From: Arthrobacter sp. Br18
GTDB taxonomy: Bacteria; Actinomycetota; Actinomycetes; Actinomycetales; Micrococcaceae
NCBI RefSeq assembly: GCF_000520555.1
Contig: NZ_KI914868.1
Span: 55,605 to 87,622 of the forward strand
Direction: 5' to 3'
Length of the DNA stretch: 32,018 nucleotides
A program made the position numbers and the translations under genes. This document shows, in pieces, positions 16,333 through 23,976 of the stretch (position 1 is its first letter; the number at the start of each line of letters is the position of its first letter). The notes below the pieces were generated by a model that was given only the letters and a program-made list of their open reading frames with translations, made no database searches and was not told where the DNA came from.

Positions 16333-17568
16333 ATGAAGGATACAAACACGTCCATTTTGACTGCAGCCCTGCTCAGCATCGCCTTTGTATCAGCCACCGC
16401 GCCGACCGCCGCTGCCGATGACCGTCACTCGCACCGCGGCTGGACTGTCACAGCAGGCGAAGAAACCATACTCACCGAGGGTTTCGCCGGCCCCCTGCGC
16501 GTTGCCGTCGGACGCGGCAACACCGCCTACGTCTCCCAGAATTTCGGTGGTCTGCTCACGGAAGTTGATCGGAAGGGCAACCCAGCCGAGCTCTACAGCA
16601 ATCCGGGGACCGAGGTAGGGGGCGTTTCCGTGGACAAGGGCAGCATCTACTTCACCGAGAGCATCGGCGGTCCGGACGAACCACGTCCCGACGTTGCCAA
16701 CCTCAGCGTGTACAAGAGGGGTGCGGTATCGAAGCTCGCAGACCTGAATGCGTATGAGGTCAAGAACGACCCCGACAAGAAGGCCGCCTATGGTTTCCAG
16801 GGCGTCAAGGACACCTGTCCATTGCCGACTGAAGCCGTCCTCTTGACGGGGCCGCGCGGTGGAGAGGTGTATTCGCATCCCTTCGCCACGGCTCCATCCC
16901 GCAGCGAGATCTATGTTGCGGATGCCGGGGCCAATGCGATCCTCGCAGTGAACAAGCACAACGGTGCCATCAGAACGGTTGCCGCACTCCCGCCGGTGCC
17001 CATCGCAGTCGACACGAAAGTGCTGGCTTCGCTCCAGGCTTTCCTGAAACAGGTTCCGGAGTTCAAGAACGTTGTACTTCCGGAGTGCACGGTCGGTTCC
17101 ACCTTCAATTCCGAACCGGTACCCACCGACATCGAGATCGGTGACGACGGGTTCCTCTACGTCACGTCACTTCCGGGAGTACCCGAAGCTCCCGGGTCCG
17201 GCTCAGTGCTGCGGGTCAATCCATGGTCCGGGGAGATCACGAAGGTTGCGACCGGTCTCACGGGGGCCACGGGTCTGGCCATCGACAAGCGGGGGAACAT
17301 CTTTGTAGCCGAGTTGTTCGCCGGCCGCATTTCCGTGATCGCAGCAGGAACCAGCACGCCGACGCTGTTCACCGAAGCAGCGTCGCCGGCCGACGTCGAA
17401 ATCGACGGCAAGTACCTGTACGCGACAACGAATGTGCTCCCGAGTGGACCCCCTCCCGGAGGAGAGCCCCCTGCCGAAGGAGAGCCCGCTCCCGCAGCGG
17501 ATACCAGCGCTCCGGAACCGGAGGGCATGCTCGTCAAGATCCGGCTCGAGTACGACCGTGGCCGCTGA
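16333..17568 (+). CDS. ScyD/ScyE-like secreted beta-propeller protein
   Basis: Predicted exported protein, 411 residues, with a Sec signal peptide (hydrophobic core ILTAALLSIAFVSATAPTAA, cleavage near residue 28). The mature part is built of NHL/SMP-like propeller strands: GPLRVAVGRGNTAYVSQNF, SEIYVADAGANAILAVNK, PTDIEIGDDGFLYVTSLPG, ATGLAIDKRGNIFVAELFAG and PADVEIDGKYLYATT. The PTDIEIGDDGFLYV block is typical of the family named after cyanobacterial scytonemin genes, widespread in Actinobacteria with unknown role; nothing here suggests scytonemin synthesis. A Pro/Glu/Gly-rich stretch (371-397) precedes the last strand. No lipobox, anchor or sortase motif is visible. AGGAC lies upstream of the ATG. 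It is followed by a stress-protein gene on the same strand. Confidence 0.85.
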   Translation: MKDTNTSILTAALLSIAFVSATAPTAAADDRHSHRGWTVTAGEETILTEGFAGPLRVAVGRGNTAYVSQNFGGLLTEVDRKGNPAELYSNPGTEVGGVSVDKGSIYFTESIGGPDEPRPDVANLSVYKRGAVSKLADLNAYEVKNDPDKKAAYGFQGVKDTCPLPTEAVLLTGPRGGEVYSHPFATAPSRSEIYVADAGANAILAVNKHNGAIRTVAALPPVPIAVDTKVLASLQAFLKQVPEFKNVVLPECTVGSTFNSEPVPTDIEIGDDGFLYVTSLPGVPEAPGSGSVLRVNPWSGEITKVATGLTGATGLAIDKRGNIFVAELFAGRISVIAAGTSTPTLFTEAASPADVEIDGKYLYATTNVLPSGPPPGGEPPAEGEPAPAADTSAPEPEGMLVKIRLEYDRGR

Positions 17569-17713
17569 GGCATTGCCCGGAGGGTGCCCTGGCGCCCCCC
17601 CGGGTCCCCCGGAAAAGACGCCTCCCGCCGGGTCAGGAAGTGCGCCGGAGACGTAAAATGAGCAGTATCATCCAGCGTCACCGGATGGCGCTGTCCACCA
17701 AAGGAGAACTGCC

Positions 17714-18208
17714 ATGGACACCACTCCGGAGGGGCCTCGAATCGTCGTCGGCGTTGACGGTTCGGAACCTTCCATTCTTGCGCTACGGTTGGCGGCACAG
17801 CTCGCGCCGGCCCTCGAGGCACGGGTGCACGCCGTCTCCTGTTGGGATTTTCCACCCCTCTTTGCCGGGTACCTCCCGCCCGATTTCTACACGTTCGAGG
17901 GCAAGGCGACGAAAATCCTCCACGAGGCCCTCGAGAAAGCCTTCGGAGCTGAGCCTCCTCCCGGGATGACCACCGCTCTGGAGCGCGGCCCGGCTCCGGC
18001 CACGCTCGTCAAAGCGGGAGCCGACGCGCAGATGCTGATCGTCGGCCGGCGCGGACACGGCGGTATCCGGGGCATGCACCTCGGCTCCGTGAGTACGGCC
18101 TGCGTTGCCCATGCGCCGTGTCCGGTCCTTGTGGTGCATGAGGAGACGAAGCCCAAGCCGCCTCGGCGCCCGAGGCCCAAACGACAGGCGGAGCTGTACG
18201 TCCACTAA
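17714..18208 (+). CDS. Universal stress protein (UspA family)
   Basis: Single-domain USP, 164 residues, cytoplasmic. The N-terminal IVVGVDGSEPS supplies the conserved Asp, and the C-terminal GRRGHGGIRGMHLGSVS matches the G-2x-G-9x-G-(S/T) ATP-binding pattern, so it belongs to the nucleotide-binding class. The end is an extra basic Pro/Arg/Lys tail (KPKPPRRPRPKRQ) beyond the usual fold. A strong site AAAGGAGA lies 6-8 bases before the ATG. It lies 145 bases after the ScyD/ScyE-like gene; GGGTGCC/GGCGCCC at 17582-17597 in that gap might form a weak terminator. Confidence 0.93.
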   Translation: MDTTPEGPRIVVGVDGSEPSILALRLAAQLAPALEARVHAVSCWDFPPLFAGYLPPDFYTFEGKATKILHEALEKAFGAEPPPGMTTALERGPAPATLVKAGADAQMLIVGRRGHGGIRGMHLGSVSTACVAHAPCPVLVVHEETKPKPPRRPRPKRQAELYVH

Positions 18209-18257
18209 TTCACCTCGCCGTAACCTTCCGGCAACGGCGGCTCGCAATACTGGGTTC

Positions 18258-19011
18258 ATGAGGCGGAAAATCAAGCAGTTCCCGACAGCGGAGCTTCGCT
18301 GCGACTCGTGCGGTTCGCTTCCCGAGCCGGGTAGAACCCGACTCACCCTGGCCAATGTGGCCGTGATGCTTCCCATCGAACTGGTGGTTCACGCCCTGGT
18401 GGTCGATACCGGGTTGCCCTATCTTGCGAAAGTCGCCGTCCTGGCCGTGGCAGCAACAGCCCTTGTCATCTGGGTGGCCGAGCCGTCGGCTATGCGCCTG
18501 CTGCGCTCCTGGCTGCATGCCCCCCGCCCTCCACCACCGCAGCAGGCCGGCCGCGGCGCCCGCACTCTGGCGGGCGAGGGTGGTGCTGGCCGATCGACCC
18601 GGCGCCCTTGAGCAGATCACCCACCAACTGGCCCGGCGAAACGTCAACACCCTCGGAATCTCTGTGCACCCCGTGGTGGTCGGTGTCTGGCCCACCACAC
18701 CGCTGGCGCTGGCTGACGGCCAGACGCGTGCGCTGAACCTGGCGACGCACCTCGCGCGTCATCCTGACAGGCTTCCGGACGCCATCTCCGAACTGCTGGG
18801 CGCCGACGTCGTTCCACCACACCGGCACGCAAGCGCTCGTGCTGGTTCCGCCGTCCTGAAAGTTCCCACTGCCTGGAACGGGCCGCTGATGTTCTCCCGC
18901 GAGGGCCAGCCCTTCACCCCCGCGGAATCGGCACGGGCGCACCGGCTGGCCGAACTCGCTGAGATCCTCGGGCAGCTCCGGCAGTCGCCTGCTCCCACTC
19001 CCTGCTCCTGA
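18258..19011 (+). pseudogene. Frameshifted membrane/ACT-domain protein gene
   Basis: The first frame (ATG 18258, possible product 117 residues) encodes a CDSC motif, two hydrophobic helices (NVAVMLPIELVVHALVV and AKVAVLAVAATALVIWVAEP) and then LLRSWLHAP. After a run of six C at 18520-18525 its sense is lost, and a different frame picks up as PALHHR followed by an ACT-domain start (LWRARVVLADRPGALEQITH) and a C-terminal module with PFTPAESARAHRLAELAEIL. Removing one C joins both into a single protein of about 250 residues. The ACT part also looks short: the first beta-alpha-beta half runs straight into WPTTPLALADGQTRALNLA, suggesting an internal deletion. Either a decaying gene or a sequence error in a homopolymer. 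Intact homologues would be small-ligand sensors at the membrane; ligand unknown. Confidence 0.6.
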
Positions 19012-19063
19012 TCGGCGTCCGCCGACCAGGGCTCCCTTCCTGCACTCCGCGAAAGGCTCCACC

Positions 19064-19717
19064 ATGAGAGTTGGTCTCATTCGGGCACTATCCACCACCG
19101 ACCAGCGGCTGCTCCACACGCACGGCCGCCTGCTGAATACCACCTTCGGGTTCGACGTCACCACGCGCTGCATTCCCGATCAGCCCTACGGAGTCCACGA
19201 CGCCGCGTCCCTTGAGGCAGCGGGTCCCAAGGTGGTTGACCTGGCTCGGGAGATGGCCGGAGAAGTCGACGCCCTCATCATCAGCTGCACCGCCGATCCA
19301 GGGCTCGAGGAAGCCCGGGCCGTCGTCAGCATTCCGGTGATCGGGGCCGGGTCGGCAGCCGCTGCGGCGGCCCTCACCTTCGGCGGCCGCGTGGGCGTCC
19401 TCGGCCTCAAGCACTCAGTGCCCAGCCCGGTTTCCAGCGCGTTGGGGGAACGGATGGTCCTCATCGACGGGCCCGACGGCGTGGAAACTCCCAATGGCTT
19501 CCTCCTGCCCACGGGCATCTTCGACACCCTCGCGGGGGCCCAGATGCTCGCCGAAGCCGGGGCCGGCGTCATCCTCCAGGCGAGCACCGGCCTCAGCAGC
19601 ATCGGCATGGCCGAGGTACTCCGCCGCAAGCTCGGCCTTCCGGTGATCGACGCCGTGACGGCCGCCGGTTCCATGCTGACCTCGGCGGTGTCGATGCGGA
19701 GCCCGCAGCTCGTTTAG
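19064..19717 (+). CDS. Asp/Glu/hydantoin racemase-family protein lacking the second cysteine
   Basis: Cytoplasmic protein of 217 residues with the Asp/Glu/hydantoin racemase fold. The first-half active-site cysteine is present (C75 in LIISCTADPG), with GAGSAAAAAALTFGGRVGVLG following. The second-half position, usually Cys in a GC(A/T)GM-like motif, reads LQASTGLSSIGM (A173/S174), and no other Cys exists in that half. Two-cysteine racemisation is therefore unlikely. Single-Cys relatives include arylmalonate decarboxylase and maleate isomerase-like enzymes, so another isomerase or decarboxylase role is possible. GAAAGG precedes the ATG. It ends 22 bases from the convergent amidase gene; the neighbouring N-carbamoyl-amidohydrolase-like operon makes a hydantoin or N-carbamoyl substrate plausible. 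Confidence 0.82.
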   Translation: MRVGLIRALSTTDQRLLHTHGRLLNTTFGFDVTTRCIPDQPYGVHDAASLEAAGPKVVDLAREMAGEVDALIISCTADPGLEEARAVVSIPVIGAGSAAAAAALTFGGRVGVLGLKHSVPSPVSSALGERMVLIDGPDGVETPNGFLLPTGIFDTLAGAQMLAEAGAGVILQASTGLSSIGMAEVLRRKLGLPVIDAVTAAGSMLTSAVSMRSPQLV

Positions 19718-19739
19718 GAGACGCTGCATCCGCGACTCG

Positions 19740-21179
19740 TCAGCCCGGTTCAGGTGCCCGCTGAGCCCAGCCCGTGGCCTGCTCGAATGCGTATGCGACC
19801 TGCAGCAGCTCGACATCCCTGCCGGACGCCGTGGCCAGCTGCAGGCCCACGGGCAGGCCGCCCTCGCTGAAGCCGGCCGGAACCGACACCGCCGGCAGCC
19901 CGGTCGCCGAGATCAGGCACGCTGACCGCATCCAGTCGAGGTACGTTTCGAAGTCCACCCCGTTGACCGACGTCGGATACCGCTCCACGGCATCGAACGG
20001 CAGCACCTGGGTGGCCGGGCTCGCGAAGACGTCGAACGTTCCGAAGAATTGCCGCACACTGTTGTCCAACCGGGTACGAGCCAGGGCTGCGTCCACGAGG
20101 TCCTGCCCTGTCAGTTCCCACCCTTTCACCACGTTCCACCTCACCTCGGGCTTGATGACCTCGCCGTGCTCGATGACCAGGTCGCCGTAGTTCAGCGCGA
20201 AGTCGAACGCCCGGGTGGTACCGAACACCTCGTCGGCGTCGCGCAGGTCCGGGGCGGCTTCCTCCACGGTCGCGCCGAGGTCCGCGAACACGGCGAGCTG
20301 GCTTTCGAGGACGCGCAGCACCTCCCGGTCCACCGGCACACCGAGACCGAAGTCCGCCGACCACCCGATCCGCATCCCTGTCAGGTCCCGCTGCAGGGGA
20401 GCGCTGAACGGACCCAGCACCGGATAGCCGTAGGGCGAAGCGGCGTCGGGGCCGGCAATCGCTGTCATGCCCAGCGCGATATCCTCGACACCGCGCGCCA
20501 TGAGCCCTGCCCGGCCCAGCCAGGACCATGCGTTACGGGTGGGTGCGATCGGCACCACCCCGAGCGACGGCCGGTAGCCCACCACGTTGCAGAACGACGC
20601 CGGAATGCGCAGCGAACCGCCCATGTCGCTGCCGTCGCCGAGCGGCTGGATCCGTGCCGCGATCGACGCCGCCACTCCCCCGCTGCTGCCGCCGGCGCTG
20701 CGCGAGAGGTCGTACGGGTTGACCGTCGTGCCGAAGACCTCGTTGAAGGTGTGCGACCCGGCCGCGAACTCCGGCACGTTCGACTTGCCCGTCGTCACCA
20801 CACCGGCGGCCTTGAGCCGGCCGATGATGAGGTCGTCGAACGTCGGCACGAAATCCCGGAAGATGACCGAGCCCTGCGTGGTCCGCAGGCCCTTCGTGTT
20901 GTTCGTGTCCTTGTGCGTCATGGGCAGGCCGTGCAGGGGCGGGAGGTCGGCGCCCGACGCCGCGAGCTCGTCCGCCGCGAGCGCCAGCTCGGCAGCTCCC
21001 TCGCGGTCCTGCGTCACGATGGCGTTGATTGCACCGTTCACCTCGTCGATCCGTGCGAAGTGCGCCCCGAGCGCCTCCCGCGCCGATATGTCCCGACGTC
21101 GGATGGCACCGGTGAGCGCGGTGGCGGACATCGTGCAGATGTCGGTGCCGGTTGCGCTGCCCGGAGGTGCTTCACTCAT
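19740..21179 (-). CDS. Amidase (amidase-signature family)
   Basis: Amide hydrolase of 479 residues with the Ser-cisSer-Lys triad: K90 (PMTHKDTNN), S165 (SAGGSSGG) and nucleophile S189 (GDGSDMGGSLRIPA). It cuts carboxamides to acid plus ammonia or amine; the family is broad (aryl and alkyl amides, GatA, indoleacetamide) and the substrate cannot be told. There is no GatB/GatC nearby, so it is not the tRNA amidotransferase. The start at 21179 shares ATGA with the stop of the M20D gene, a coupled pair; the frame stays open far upstream only as antisense-like noise inside that gene. Last gene of the amidohydrolase operon. Confidence 0.9.
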   Translation of the reverse strand: MSEAPPGSATGTDICTMSATALTGAIRRRDISAREALGAHFARIDEVNGAINAIVTQDREGAAELALAADELAASGADLPPLHGLPMTHKDTNNTKGLRTTQGSVIFRDFVPTFDDLIIGRLKAAGVVTTGKSNVPEFAAGSHTFNEVFGTTVNPYDLSRSAGGSSGGVAASIAARIQPLGDGSDMGGSLRIPASFCNVVGYRPSLGVVPIAPTRNAWSWLGRAGLMARGVEDIALGMTAIAGPDAASPYGYPVLGPFSAPLQRDLTGMRIGWSADFGLGVPVDREVLRVLESQLAVFADLGATVEEAAPDLRDADEVFGTTRAFDFALNYGDLVIEHGEVIKPEVRWNVVKGWELTGQDLVDAALARTRLDNSVRQFFGTFDVFASPATQVLPFDAVERYPTSVNGVDFETYLDWMRSACLISATGLPAVSVPAGFSEGGLPVGLQLATASGRDVELLQVAYAFEQATGWAQRAPEPG

Positions 21180-22411
21180 GAAGCGGTCCCGACCTTTGAC
21201 AGCAGCGCCGTCATCGCCGCCCGCACACCGGTGGTCAGCGTCGGCTCGATCTGCGGCGCGAAGAACGGCGAGTGGTTCCCGGGAGGCGGGGTGTCGCCGT
21301 CGAGCTTGTCCTGCGGGTGGCCGCCGAAGAACCAGTACACGCTCGGCACTCCGATGGCCTCGGCGAGGAGCCCGAAGTCCTCGCTGCCCATCACCGGCGG
21401 CGACTCGATCACCGCGTCCTCGCCGAGCACTCCGCCCAGTACGTCCATCAGGTCCGCGGTGGAGGAAGGATCGTTGTAGCACTGCGGGAAACTCGAGATC
21501 TCTGAGATCTCGGGCGACGGCGCCCCCGACGCGTCAGCCTCTGCTGCGAGAATCCGCCGCAGCGAGCCGAGGACCCGCTCGCGCACTTCCGGATCGAAGG
21601 TCCGCACGTTCAGCGAGAACTCCGCCGATGCCGGAATGATGTTCTCCTTCAACCCGCCGTGGAAGGTGCCGACGGTCACCACCGCCGACTTCATGGGGTG
21701 CACCTCGCGCGCCACGATCGTCTGAATGCGCACCACCATGTGCGCGCCGAGCACGATGGGATCGATCGACTGCTCGGGCTGCGAGCCGTGCGCCTGTTTC
21801 CCGTGCACGATCACCTTCCAGGAATCCGCCATCGCCATCGCGGTGCCCTTGCTGATGTTCACCGTCCCGGCGAGCCCCGGCCACACATGCTGTCCGTAGA
21901 TGATCGACGGCTTGGGCGCCTTGTCCCACAACCCGTCCTCGACCATCGCCTTCGCCCCGGCCCCGGTTTCCTCCCCCGGCTGGAAGATGAACACCACGGT
22001 TCCTGCCCACGCGTCCCGATTCTCCGTCAGCAGCTGCACCGCGGTGAGCGCCACAGTGATGTGGGTGTCGTGCCCGCAGCCGTGCATCACCGGCACCTCC
22101 GTGCCGTCGGCCAGCGCGCCCGTCGTCGTGCTCGCGTAATCGAGCCCGGTGTCCTCCTGCATCGGCAGGCCGTCGGTGTCGGCGCGGTAGCCGATCACCG
22201 GACCGTCGCCGTTGCGCAGGATCCCGACGACGCCGGTTCCGCCGCACAGGAACGAATCGAGTCCGAGGTGGGTGAGTTTTTCAAGGATGAACGCTGCCGT
22301 GTGCGTCTCCTGCATGGACAGTTCGGGGTGCGCGTGGAGGTGCCGATAGAGCTCGTGCATCGAGGATTCGTGCGCTTCGGAGAGGTGAAAGACGGCGGTG
22401 TCGATGGTCAT
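21176..22411 (-). CDS. M20D-family amidohydrolase (N-acyl amino acid hydrolase type)
   Basis: Two-metal peptidase-family hydrolase, 411 residues. Metal ligands and catalytic residues are visible: C112 and H114 in MHGCGHD, E147/E148 in QPGEETGAG, H175 in YGQHVWPG, and H380 in GNHSPFFAP. The dimerisation-lid motif HGKQAHGSQPE lies near 203-213. Family members release amino acids from N-acyl, N-benzoyl or indole conjugates. The start at 22411 is supported by AAAGGAAA just upstream. It lies 29 bases after the 241-residue membrane protein gene and overlaps the amidase gene by 4 bases. Confidence 0.92.
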   Translation of the reverse strand: MTIDTAVFHLSEAHESSMHELYRHLHAHPELSMQETHTAAFILEKLTHLGLDSFLCGGTGVVGILRNGDGPVIGYRADTDGLPMQEDTGLDYASTTTGALADGTEVPVMHGCGHDTHITVALTAVQLLTENRDAWAGTVVFIFQPGEETGAGAKAMVEDGLWDKAPKPSIIYGQHVWPGLAGTVNISKGTAMAMADSWKVIVHGKQAHGSQPEQSIDPIVLGAHMVVRIQTIVAREVHPMKSAVVTVGTFHGGLKENIIPASAEFSLNVRTFDPEVRERVLGSLRRILAAEADASGAPSPEISEISSFPQCYNDPSSTADLMDVLGGVLGEDAVIESPPVMGSEDFGLLAEAIGVPSVYWFFGGHPQDKLDGDTPPPGNHSPFFAPQIEPTLTTGVRAAMTALLSKVGTAS

Positions 22412-22440
22412 GGGTTTCCTTTCGGGGGACGGGAGGAGGT

Positions 22441-23166
22441 CTAGTTGACGAGCGTAGTGGGCGCCGCAGCGTCCTTGCGGGAGCGCAGGAACCAGGCGAG
22501 CGTCGCGGTGAGCAGCACGACGATGCCGGTGGCGGGCTTCGCGAGGGCCGGGACGGCGGGCACCAGGACGAAGAGGACCAGCAGGGCGACCGCGAAGGCG
22601 ATCACGGTAACGCGGGGCTGCCGCACTGTGACAATCAGCTGCACGAGGACCGCTCCGATGATGCTGGGGAAGATGTACAGGCGGGCGACGTCGACGACGT
22701 CCGCCGGGATGATGCTGACCAGGTAGGTGCCGAGCACCCCGACGAAGAGCAGCATCGAGAACACGTGCACCATCGCCGCGCCGCAGATGGCCATCAGGGC
22801 GGAGAACTCTCCGCGCTTGGTACCGGCCTTCGCTCCGATGGTCGCCTGCGCCACCAGCGCCGAGGGCAGGAGTTTGTTGGCGATGTTGCCGATCATGAAC
22901 GCCTGGTACATGGCGGCCGGGCCGAGCACCGGGAAATAGGTGATGGGCTCCACGAACCACAGCACGAAGAAGGCGGCAGCCACTGCGAGGTAGGCGGCCC
23001 AGATCATGCTCCCGGTGATGCCGAGGTCCGTGGAGAACACCAGATAGACCGGTGCAGCGAGGGAGAGGATGAGGGCGGTGATCATGGTGATCCGGCCCCA
23101 GCGGGTGGTGGTGCGGTCGAACTCGGCGATGGAGCCCGAGGTGGCCGCGGCAGTGCGTGAAGACAT
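22441..23166 (-). CDS. Polytopic membrane protein, putative partner of the DUF5058-like protein
   Basis: Hydrophobic protein of 241 residues with about seven predicted helices (for example ITMITALILSLAAPVYLVF, MIWAAYLAVAAAFFVLWFV, VTVIAFAVALLVLFVLV). A conserved-looking loop MYQAFMIGNIANKLLPSA then ATIGAKAGTKRGEF sits between helices 2 and 3. I do not recognise the family. It lies 29 bases downstream of the DUF5058-like gene and 29 bases upstream of an M20D hydrolase gene, all in one direction, so I infer it forms a two-subunit transporter with its neighbour. There is no binding protein or ATPase in the operon. The start at 23166 is chosen for AAAGGG upstream and a polar N-terminus; the frame continues to 23520 only over the neighbouring gene. 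Confidence 0.8.
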   Translation of the reverse strand: MSSRTAAATSGSIAEFDRTTTRWGRITMITALILSLAAPVYLVFSTDLGITGSMIWAAYLAVAAAFFVLWFVEPITYFPVLGPAAMYQAFMIGNIANKLLPSALVAQATIGAKAGTKRGEFSALMAICGAAMVHVFSMLLFVGVLGTYLVSIIPADVVDVARLYIFPSIIGAVLVQLIVTVRQPRVTVIAFAVALLVLFVLVPAVPALAKPATGIVVLLTATLAWFLRSRKDAAAPTTLVN

Positions 23167-23195
23167 CGTTTTTCCCTTTCGAGGAGGAATACTGC

Positions 23196-23951
23196 CTAGG
23201 CCGCCGGGGCCATGCCGGAGGTGTGGGCGATGTAGGCGACGGCGAGGCCCACCAGGATAGAGATGCCGAGCCCCCACTCCCGCAGCCAGGACGCCGACAT
23301 CGCTTTGGCGAGCAGCAGGCAGACGAACATGGTCGCCGCGGAGACGAGGATGGAGATGATGTGGACGGGTGTCTTGCCGAACTCGGCGACGCCAAGGCTC
23401 GCGAACGCCCCGATGAGCGCCGCGGCGGGGACGATCATCATGAGGGCGGGATTCACCCTGCGCAGCTTCGAGTCTCCCCGTGTGAGGATGGGCGTGAGAA
23501 TCAGCGTGGCGAGCATCCACCCGGCGCCCGACAGGCTCATGGCCATGAAGGCCACCACGAAGACCGCCTGCGTGTAGTCCGGCCCGCCGAGGGCTGCGCC
23601 CATGGTGCCCGCTGCGAGGCTGGCGGATGCCGATTCAGTCGCCGCCGATCCCACCAGCCCGATCCGCACCAGCACGGCCGGTGTGCCGAAGAGGGTCAGG
23701 AGCGCAATGCTGACCAGCACGACGGCGAGGGACGGCCCGATCGCCGCCACTGCGCCCGCACGGAACGAGTCCTTCAGCTCCGCGGCCGAGATGTCGGCGG
23801 CCGGGCCTGCCTTCTTCGCGGCCTTCATGTAGACCAGGGACTGCACGATGATGGCGCCGAAGACGCCGATGGCCAGGACCCACAGGACCGGCAGGTTCGC
23901 GATGCCGAGGATGTCCGTGGATGCTCCCTCGGGCGTGAGTGTTGTTTTCAT
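23196..23951 (-). CDS. DUF5058-family-like membrane protein
   Basis: Polytopic protein of 251 residues with six to seven helices. The N-terminal ANLPVLWVLAIGVFGAIIVQ, then SFRAGAVAAIGPSLAVVLVS and GTPAVLVRIGLVGSAATES, resemble the uncharacterised DUF5058 family as I remember it; this needs a profile search. Family function is not established; genes I recall near it are often amidohydrolases or M20 peptidases, as here. GGAG lies 5 bases before the ATG. It sits between a Zn-dependent amidohydrolase gene (25 bases upstream) and the second membrane protein gene (29 bases downstream), consistent with a transporter for the hydrolases' substrate. Confidence 0.8.
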   Translation of the reverse strand: MKTTLTPEGASTDILGIANLPVLWVLAIGVFGAIIVQSLVYMKAAKKAGPAADISAAELKDSFRAGAVAAIGPSLAVVLVSIALLTLFGTPAVLVRIGLVGSAATESASASLAAGTMGAALGGPDYTQAVFVVAFMAMSLSGAGWMLATLILTPILTRGDSKLRRVNPALMMIVPAAALIGAFASLGVAEFGKTPVHIISILVSAATMFVCLLLAKAMSASWLREWGLGISILVGLAVAYIAHTSGMAPAA

Positions 23952-23976
23952 GGCTGCTCCGAACTGAGAAGGATGT

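Noticed and set aside
17569-17713. Possible rho-independent terminator after the ScyD/ScyE-like gene.
   Set aside because: The GGGTGCC/GGCGCCC stem leaves a two-base loop and there is no U-run; too weak to list separately.
20049-21479. A 476-codon plus-strand open frame opposite the amidase and M20D genes.
   Set aside because: It crosses two well-supported genes, has no domain-like sequence and its composition matches mirrored GC-rich coding.
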